A stretch of 11,938 nucleotides of DNA from NCBI GenBank assembly GCA_016780525.1, contig JADHLR010000036.1, forward strand, positions 1 to 11,938, in the 5' to 3' direction. Made by a program: the position numbers and the translations under genes. The number at the start of each line of letters is the position of its first letter. The stretch's first letter is position 1. The stretch comes from Candidatus Puniceispirillum sp. GTDB lineage: Bacteria > Pseudomonadota > Alphaproteobacteria > Puniceispirillales > Puniceispirillaceae. Below are positions 7,315 to 11,938 of this stretch, piece by piece. The notes beneath the pieces were generated by a model that had not been told where the DNA came from, did not search any database, and saw nothing but the letters and a program-made list of their open reading frames with translations.

Positions 7315-7365
7315 GGTTTCTATATGCGACAAAGGCACCCTAAAGTTGTGTATGATTCAAATTGC

Positions 7366-7402
7366 AAAAATGGCGGGCACTAGCCACAGTTGGCGCCCGC
7401 CA
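7366..7402 (-). terminator. Intrinsic terminator of the BMP transporter operon
   Basis: An 8-bp GC-rich stem pairs TGGCGGGC (7371-7378) with GCCCGCCA (7395-7402). Inside it an extra 4-bp stem pairs GCCA (7383-7386) with TGGC (7391-7394) around a CAGT loop. On the minus strand the stem is followed at once by five T (7370-7366). It starts 24 bases after the stop of the binding-protein gene. On the plus strand six T follow at 7409-7414, less ideally spaced, so weak bidirectional action is possible. Confidence 0.85.
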
Positions 7403-7425
7403 CGAAAATTTTTTGTCCCGCAGCG

Positions 7426-8562
7426 CTAGCCGGGGATTTTGCCGACAATACCCTCGACATAATAATCGAGCGTGGTGAACAGCTCACCATCATTGAGGGT
7501 TTTTCCGGCTGGCACTTTCTCAACGCCGTTATTATCGCGAATAGGCCCGGTGAAAATTTTATTCGCACCCGATTTAATATCAGCTGCCGCCTTGCTTGCC
7601 GCTTTGGCAACCGTGTCTGGCATATTTTCAAACGGGGTCAGCACCAGATAATCATCCGCCATACCGACCCATCTATTCCCCGCCCAATGATCCGGGCCTT
7701 CACCTGTTGTCCAGCTGCCATCAATCAACGCCTGAATTTTGTCGATATAATAAATGCCCCAGTTATTTACCGAGCTAAACAGCTGGGCTTTTGGCGCAAA
7801 TGCCTTCATGTCGCTGGATTGCCCAAACCCATAAACACCAGCTTTTTCAGCCGTTTGCAGCATTGCCGGGCTGTCGGTATGTTGCGCCAGAATATCAGCG
7901 CCTTCAGCAATATGCACTTTTGCAGCATCGGCTTCCTTGACCGGGTCATACCATGAATTCACCCAGATCACCGACACCTCCGCATCTTTATTGACCGAGC
8001 GCAGTCCGAGACCAAAGGCATTAATGCCCTGAATAACCTCGGGGATTGGGAATGACGCGATATAGCCAATCTTGTTGCTCTTTGTCATCATTCCCGCGAC
8101 CACACCCTGAACATAGCGTCCTTCATAAAAACGGATATTACCGGTCGCCATATTCGGCGCACGCTTATAACCCGTGATATGTTCAAATTTGATGTCCGGA
8201 AATTCCTGGGCAACTTTTAACGTTGGATCCATATAGCCGAATGATGTGGTGAAAATGATATCATTTCCCTGCTTTGCCATATCACGAATGACGCGGGCAG
8301 CATCCGGGCCTTCCGGCACATTTTCGACATAGCTGGTCACAACTTTATCACCAAAATGCTTGATCACATTTTGCCGGCCAACTTCATGCGCATACGTCCA
8401 GCCATGATCACCGGGCGTGGTCAGATAGACAAAACCAACCTTCACCTGTTTGTCAGCAGACACATCGGCTTCTTTTTCCGTGGGCTTTTGAGATGTCATG
8501 ATGAAAGCCAGACCAGCCACCACCACGACACCCAATATAACAACAAATTTATTCAGCTTCAT
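7426..8562 (-). CDS. BMP-family ABC transporter substrate-binding protein
   Basis: A 378-residue extracytoplasmic binding protein of the basic membrane protein (PnrA/Med) family, whose characterised members bind purine nucleosides. It would deliver its ligand to the two permeases encoded just upstream. Family signatures are KVGFVYLTTPGDHGWTYAHE (41-60), VENVPEGPDAARVI (79-92), TTSFGYMDPTLKVA (105-118), HITGYKR (128-134), RFYEGRY (144-150), IGYIASFPIPEVIQGINAF (165-183) and AQHTDSPA (226-233). Residues 6-22 are a hydrophobic segment after MKLNK, but there is no lipobox and no cysteine in the whole protein. It is therefore either membrane-anchored by an uncleaved segment or released by signal peptidase I. 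The ATG at 8562 has a strong AAGGAG (8574-8569) six bases upstream. It is the last gene of the operon, before a terminator. The ligand is inferred from the family only. Confidence 0.93.
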   Translation of the reverse strand: MKLNKFVVILGVVVVAGLAFIMTSQKPTEKEADVSADKQVKVGFVYLTTPGDHGWTYAHEVGRQNVIKHFGDKVVTSYVENVPEGPDAARVIRDMAKQGNDIIFTTSFGYMDPTLKVAQEFPDIKFEHITGYKRAPNMATGNIRFYEGRYVQGVVAGMMTKSNKIGYIASFPIPEVIQGINAFGLGLRSVNKDAEVSVIWVNSWYDPVKEADAAKVHIAEGADILAQHTDSPAMLQTAEKAGVYGFGQSSDMKAFAPKAQLFSSVNNWGIYYIDKIQALIDGSWTTGEGPDHWAGNRWVGMADDYLVLTPFENMPDTVAKAASKAAADIKSGANKIFTGPIRDNNGVEKVPAGKTLNDGELFTTLDYYVEGIVGKIPG

Positions 8563-8568
8563 TCAGGT

Positions 8569-8574
8569 CTCCTT
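8569..8574 (-). promoter_or_regulatory. Strong ribosome binding site of the BMP gene
   Basis: AAGGAG on the minus strand lies six bases before the ATG at 8562. It is the strongest such site in the block, as expected for a binding protein made in excess over its permeases. It lies at the end of an imperfect copy of the permease gene's last codons. Confidence 0.75.
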
Positions 8575-8607
8575 GGTACGATAAACAATAAAAACAAGCA
8601 TCCAAAT

Positions 8608-9522
8608 TCACCTTGTACCGATAAAGATACGACCAAGATGGGCTGGCGCACGCATGAGGGCAAAATTTCGGTCACGCGATATTAACACTAATACGGCGAT
8701 CGTTGCTAGATAGGGCAGCATAGATAAAAATTGTGATGGCATTTCCCAGCCACGTGCCTGACCAACAAGCTGGATAATGGTGATGCCGCCAAACAGCAAC
8801 GCCCCAATCAGAATACGTGACGGCATCCATGACGCGAACACAACAAGCGCCAGCGCAATCCATCCGCGCCCGGCGGTCATCCCTTCTGACCAGTGCGGGG
8901 TCAGCACCAATGGCAAATAAGCCCCGGCCAGACCAGCCATCAACCCGCCAAAGATCACGGCCGCGCACCGCACCCGCAAAACCGAATAGCCAAGCGCATG
9001 CGCCGAGTCATGATTATTCCCGACAGCCCGCAGAATAAGACCGGCACGGCTTTTATTTAGAAACCACGCCACCAGAGCCAGCATCACAAATGCACCATAG
9101 GCCAAAAGGTCGAGCTGGAATAACAGCCTGCCCAGCACCGGCAGGTCAGATAAAACCGGTATCGACACAGCCTGTAGACCATCAACGGTGCCGCCAACAA
9201 ACGGCGCCCCAACCAATCCCGACAAGCCGGTACCAAAAATTGTCAGCGCCAGCCCTGTTGCCACCTGATTGGTCGCCAGCCCCAGCGTGAAAACCGCAAA
9301 TATGGCGGCCGTCATAGCCCCGGCAGCGGCTGCCGCCATAACGCCGAGATATGGATTGCCGGACAGGCTGGTGATGGCAAAGGCGGCGACAGCCCCCATC
9401 AGCATCATGCCTTCCACACCCAAATTTAACACGCCGCTGCGTTCGGCAATTAATTCGCCGGTGGCCGCCAGTATCAACGGGATCGATGTCAGAATAACGG
9501 TCAGAATCAAAGCATCCATCAT
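8608..9522 (-). CDS. ABC transporter permease (BMP/nucleoside type), second subunit
   Basis: A 304-residue inner-membrane permease of the branched-chain/ribose-type family, corresponding to the NupQ-like subunit of nucleoside importers. About eight or more hydrophobic segments are visible. The N-terminal signature AERSGVLNLGVEGMMLMGA (about 26-44) is typical of this subunit. A central LRAVGNNHDSAHALGYSV stretch (about 169-186) corresponds to the cytoplasmic coupling loop that meets the ATPase. The start at 9522 overlaps the stop of the other permease gene in TGATG, with AGGAGG four bases upstream inside that gene's end, so the two subunits should be translated in step; the second ATG is the next codon. 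The stop is 45 bases before the BMP gene, with no terminator between. It should form a heterodimer with the product of the preceding gene. Confidence 0.92.
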   Translation of the reverse strand: MMDALILTVILTSIPLILAATGELIAERSGVLNLGVEGMMLMGAVAAFAITSLSGNPYLGVMAAAAAGAMTAAIFAVFTLGLATNQVATGLALTIFGTGLSGLVGAPFVGGTVDGLQAVSIPVLSDLPVLGRLLFQLDLLAYGAFVMLALVAWFLNKSRAGLILRAVGNNHDSAHALGYSVLRVRCAAVIFGGLMAGLAGAYLPLVLTPHWSEGMTAGRGWIALALVVFASWMPSRILIGALLFGGITIIQLVGQARGWEMPSQFLSMLPYLATIAVLVLISRDRNFALMRAPAHLGRIFIGTR

Positions 9523-10658
9523 CAGCCCTCCTCATCGCTTTTCAACTGGCCGCTCTTCAACTGGCCGCTCTTCAACTGGTCAAATCTTGGCCAGTTTATC
9601 TGCACGTGATAGCGGTTAAAGGTTTCGCCAGCCAGCAACAAAAAAAGCAAGATGCCGGTAAACAGGCCGGTCACAACTTTTGGCATGCCAAGTGCCATCT
9701 GCGCGCGATCACCGCCCAGTTCAGCAAGCGCCACAACCAGCCCCGCCATAATAACGCCAAGCGGGTTTAGCCGCGCCAGAAATGCCACAATAATGGCGGT
9801 GAACCCATAGCCAAAGGAAACTTCGGGCTGCAACTGGCCCATATTTGCCGACACCTCTACCATGCCGGCAACCCCGGCACAGGCGCCGGACAAGCACAAA
9901 ACACCAAGGGTTGTCCGGGCCGGGTTGAAGCCGGAAAATCTGCCGGCGCGCGGCGCATCCCCCATCACCTTTACCTGAAAACCAAACACCGTCTTCGACA
10001 TCACAAAATAGGCAGCGACCGCTAACAGCAACGCCGCCACAACGCCCCAATGCAATTGACCAATAGTGCCAATGCCCGGCAGCTCTACACGCTGGATCAA
10101 TGCCGCGTCCCCATAGGATTTGGTCAGCGGAAAGCCAAACGATTCTGGATCGCGCCACGGCCCGCGGACAAGCCAGTCGATAAACAACGCCGCCACATAA
10201 GTCAGCATCAACGACACTAAAATTTCGTTGGTGTTAAAGCGAGTTTTTAAAATGCCGGGAATAAACGCCAATGCCATCCCGCCGGCCATCGCCGCAATGA
10301 TCATCGCCGGCATCATCAACAGATCCGGTATAGCGGGGAAAAACAATGCGACCCCGCCAGCACAGACCGCGCCCATCACAATCTGCCCCTCGGCACCGAT
10401 ATTCCAGACATTTGCCCGGTAACAAAATGCCAGCCCGGTCGCAATGATGATCAGCGGACAGGCTTTGACAAACAAATCTGCCACCTGGTCAGGCCGCGAT
10501 AATGGCGCCACAAAAAACTGATAGAGCGCTGCAGACGGGTCATATCCCAGCACCGCAAAAATGCCCGCACCGACACATAATGTCAGCAGCACGGAAAAAA
10601 CCGGCGTCAGCACCGTACGCTGCATCGAAATATCTTTTCGCGGCGTCATCGAAATCAT
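9522..10658 (-). CDS. ABC transporter permease (BMP/nucleoside type), first subunit
   Basis: A 378-residue inner-membrane permease, corresponding to the NupP-like subunit of nucleoside importers. The signature GLAFCYRANVWNIGAEGQIVMGA spans about 75-97. A QVKVMGDAPRAGRFSGFN stretch near the middle is the probable coupling loop toward the ATPase. The start used here (ATG 10658) overlaps the ATPase stop in ATGA, but in-frame ATGs at 10649 and 10625 are possible and no start has a clear ribosome site. The last 18 residues are a hydrophilic tail, QLKSG-QLKSG-QLKS-DEEG (361-378), encoded by a 15-bp tandem repeat. It follows the last membrane segment and NRYHVQINWPRFD, so it should be cytoplasmic. 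I do not recall such a tail as a family feature. Confidence 0.92.
   Translation of the reverse strand: MISMTPRKDISMQRTVLTPVFSVLLTLCVGAGIFAVLGYDPSAALYQFFVAPLSRPDQVADLFVKACPLIIIATGLAFCYRANVWNIGAEGQIVMGAVCAGGVALFFPAIPDLLMMPAMIIAAMAGGMALAFIPGILKTRFNTNEILVSLMLTYVAALFIDWLVRGPWRDPESFGFPLTKSYGDAALIQRVELPGIGTIGQLHWGVVAALLLAVAAYFVMSKTVFGFQVKVMGDAPRAGRFSGFNPARTTLGVLCLSGACAGVAGMVEVSANMGQLQPEVSFGYGFTAIIVAFLARLNPLGVIMAGLVVALAELGGDRAQMALGMPKVVTGLFTGILLFLLLAGETFNRYHVQINWPRFDQLKSGQLKSGQLKSDEEG
9541..9579. repeat. 15-bp in-frame tandem repeat in the permease 3' end
   Basis: Two perfect 15-bp copies of TTCAACTGGCCGCTC (9541-9555, 9556-9570) are followed by the first nine bases of a third (9571-9579). On the minus strand each unit encodes five residues of the QLKSG series. 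A copy-number change would lengthen or shorten the tail by five residues without shifting the frame. Confidence 0.9.
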
Positions 10659-11938
10659 CGGCTGGCACCGCGCCGCGCATCATCGCCGCCCATCAATAAC
10701 CCGATTTGTTCGGCTGTTACCTGATCGGCCGGCATCACATCGGACAGGCGACCATCATGCAAAACCGCAATTTTATCTGCAATCGCGAACACTTCTTCCA
10801 GATCCTGTGAAATCATAATCACCGCAGACCCGTTTGCCGCAAGATCCAGCATCGCTGTGCGAATCGATACCGCCGCACCAACGTCCACGCCCCAGGTTGG
10901 CTGTGCCACCACCAGCAAACGCGGCGATTTCAGGATTTCACGACCAACAACGAATTTTTGCAAATTGCCACCGGATAACGCCGCAGCCATGGGATCATCA
11001 TTCGGCACCCGTACATCGAATGCCTGAATAATTTGTGCGGCAATGGCTTTGGTCGCGGCGTGATCGATGACACCATGGCGCACCGTCTGGCCCAGCGAGT
11101 GATGCGTCAAAAGCGCATTATCAGACAGCCGCATGCTTGGCACAGCGGCATGGCCATTGCGCTCTTCAGGCACGACGCCGACACCAGCGCGGCGCCGCGC
11201 GGCTGGATCAAAATGGCTGATATCCTTGCCCTCCAGCACAATCACATCGCCTGTCGGCGGTTGCCACTCGCCAGACAGCGCCGCCATCAACTCGTCTTGA
11301 CCATTTCCGGAAATACCGGCGATGGCCAGAATTTCACCTGCATTTGCGCTAAAGCTAATATCATCAAGCGCCACCGCAAACGCGGTTGATTTCGGGCGCT
11401 GTAATTTTGTGATGCGACACACCGGCGGCTTGTCTGCCAGCTTTCCCGGTTCTTTATGGCGGCTGATATCAGCCACCTCACTGCCAACCATTAGTTCAGC
11501 CAACTGGCGGTTACTCTTGCCCTTGGTATCCATCGTGCCAACATTCCGGCCCCGGCGTAATACTGTGGCGCGGCTGGTCAAGGCACGGATTTCATCCAGC
11601 TTGTGCGAAATAAACAACACCGCCATGCCCTTATCGGCAAATCGTCGCAACACCGCAAACAGCTGTTTGGTCTCTTGCGGTGTCAGAACTGACGTTGGTT
11701 CGTCCATAATCAGCAAAGACGGGTTTTGCAGCAGACACCGCATCACTTCAACACGCTGCTGCTGGCCGACCGACAGATCATAAACATAGGCATCCGGGTC
11801 GACCGCCAGACCATAGGCATCGGACAGCTCACGGACCCGCGCCGATAATGACGTCAACACCTGTCCAGTCGGCAGAGCCAGCTGGATATTTTCCGCTACG
11901 CTTAACGATTCAAACAGGGAAAAATGCTGGAAAACCAT
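10655..11938 (-). CDS. ABC transporter ATP-binding protein (BMP/nucleoside type), N-terminus outside the window
   Basis: The cytoplasmic ATPase of the importer, a fusion of two nucleotide-binding domains like NupO/RbsA. The window shows 427 residues; the frame is open to the last base, and the first Walker A plus roughly 80-90 residues are missing. Numbered from the first visible codon, domain 1 has the Q-loop (MVFQHFSLFE, 1-10), signature LSVGQQQRVE (55-64), Walker B LLIMDEPTSV (75-84) and the H-loop ISHKLDE (110-116). Domain 2 has GISGNGQDE (208-216) in place of Walker A, with Gln for the catalytic Lys, signature LSGGNLQK (321-328), and VVAQPTWGVDVGA (343-355) with Gln where Walker B has Asp-Glu. 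These changes are usual in this family, where the second domain is the degenerate one. Its stop overlaps the first permease start in ATGA. It is the first gene of the operon visible here; any promoter lies beyond the window. Confidence 0.94.
   Translation of the reverse strand: MVFQHFSLFESLSVAENIQLALPTGQVLTSLSARVRELSDAYGLAVDPDAYVYDLSVGQQQRVEVMRCLLQNPSLLIMDEPTSVLTPQETKQLFAVLRRFADKGMAVLFISHKLDEIRALTSRATVLRRGRNVGTMDTKGKSNRQLAELMVGSEVADISRHKEPGKLADKPPVCRITKLQRPKSTAFAVALDDISFSANAGEILAIAGISGNGQDELMAALSGEWQPPTGDVIVLEGKDISHFDPAARRRAGVGVVPEERNGHAAVPSMRLSDNALLTHHSLGQTVRHGVIDHAATKAIAAQIIQAFDVRVPNDDPMAAALSGGNLQKFVVGREILKSPRLLVVAQPTWGVDVGAAVSIRTAMLDLAANGSAVIMISQDLEEVFAIADKIAVLHDGRLSDVMPADQVTAEQIGLLMGGDDARRGASR

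Noticed and set aside
7370..7429. 19-codon plus-strand ORF beginning ATGGCGGGC and crossing the terminator
   Set aside because: It is just the hairpin sequence read as codons, with no ribosome site and no leader-peptide logic such as a run of one amino acid's codons.
7390..7956. 188-residue open frame antisense to the BMP gene
   Set aside because: It starts inside the terminator hairpin and has no recognisable domain; the BMP protein on the minus strand matches its family throughout.
11285..11315. Second Walker A of the ATPase (Lys replaced by Gln) as a broken gene
   Set aside because: GxxGNGQxEL is the normal degenerate form in this family of two-domain importer ATPases; the reading frame is intact.

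Overview
The window looks like ordinary chromosome from an alphaproteobacterium. The pointers are a DUF1489 protein (a family I know essentially from Alphaproteobacteria), an alphaproteobacterial-type BMP-family ABC transporter, a GckA/TtuD-type glycerate kinase, moderate GC (about half by eye) and tight gene packing. A marine, SAR116-like lineage would fit, but that is only an impression. I see no phage, plasmid, insertion-sequence, CRISPR, tRNA or rRNA signal.

Layout. On the + strand: the 3' end of glnE (glutamine synthetase adenylyltransferase, cut by the window start), a YcaD-like MFS transporter, and a small secreted thermonuclease-fold nuclease. The nuclease converges on a minus-strand block that fills the rest of the window. 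Read in its own direction (right to left), this block has three parts. First is an ABC uptake operon of the BMP (purine nucleoside-type) family: ATPase (cut by the window end), two permeases, then the substrate-binding protein, closed by a strong hairpin terminator. Second is a translationally coupled pair, a D-2-hydroxyacid dehydrogenase (glyoxylate/hydroxypyruvate reductase type) and a glycerate 2-kinase. Third is an mgtE magnesium transporter followed by the DUF1489 gene.

How the genes work together. The ABC genes are joined by ATGA and TGATG stop/start overlaps, so the ATPase and permeases should be made in fixed ratio. The binding-protein gene comes last, with its own strong Shine-Dalgarno. 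The reductase and kinase form a short route from hydroxypyruvate through D-glycerate to 2-phosphoglycerate, returning C2/C3 acids to glycolysis. The remaining genes are housekeeping: nitrogen regulation, Mg2+ uptake, efflux and an extracytoplasmic nuclease.

I found no new multi-gene system. The most unusual signals are small repeats. The whole 39-bp gap between the converging nuclease and DUF1489 genes consists of 13-bp repeat units that place stop codons in all six frames. A related 13-bp pair lies upstream of mgtE. A 15-bp in-frame repeat forms the C-terminal tail of one ABC permease.
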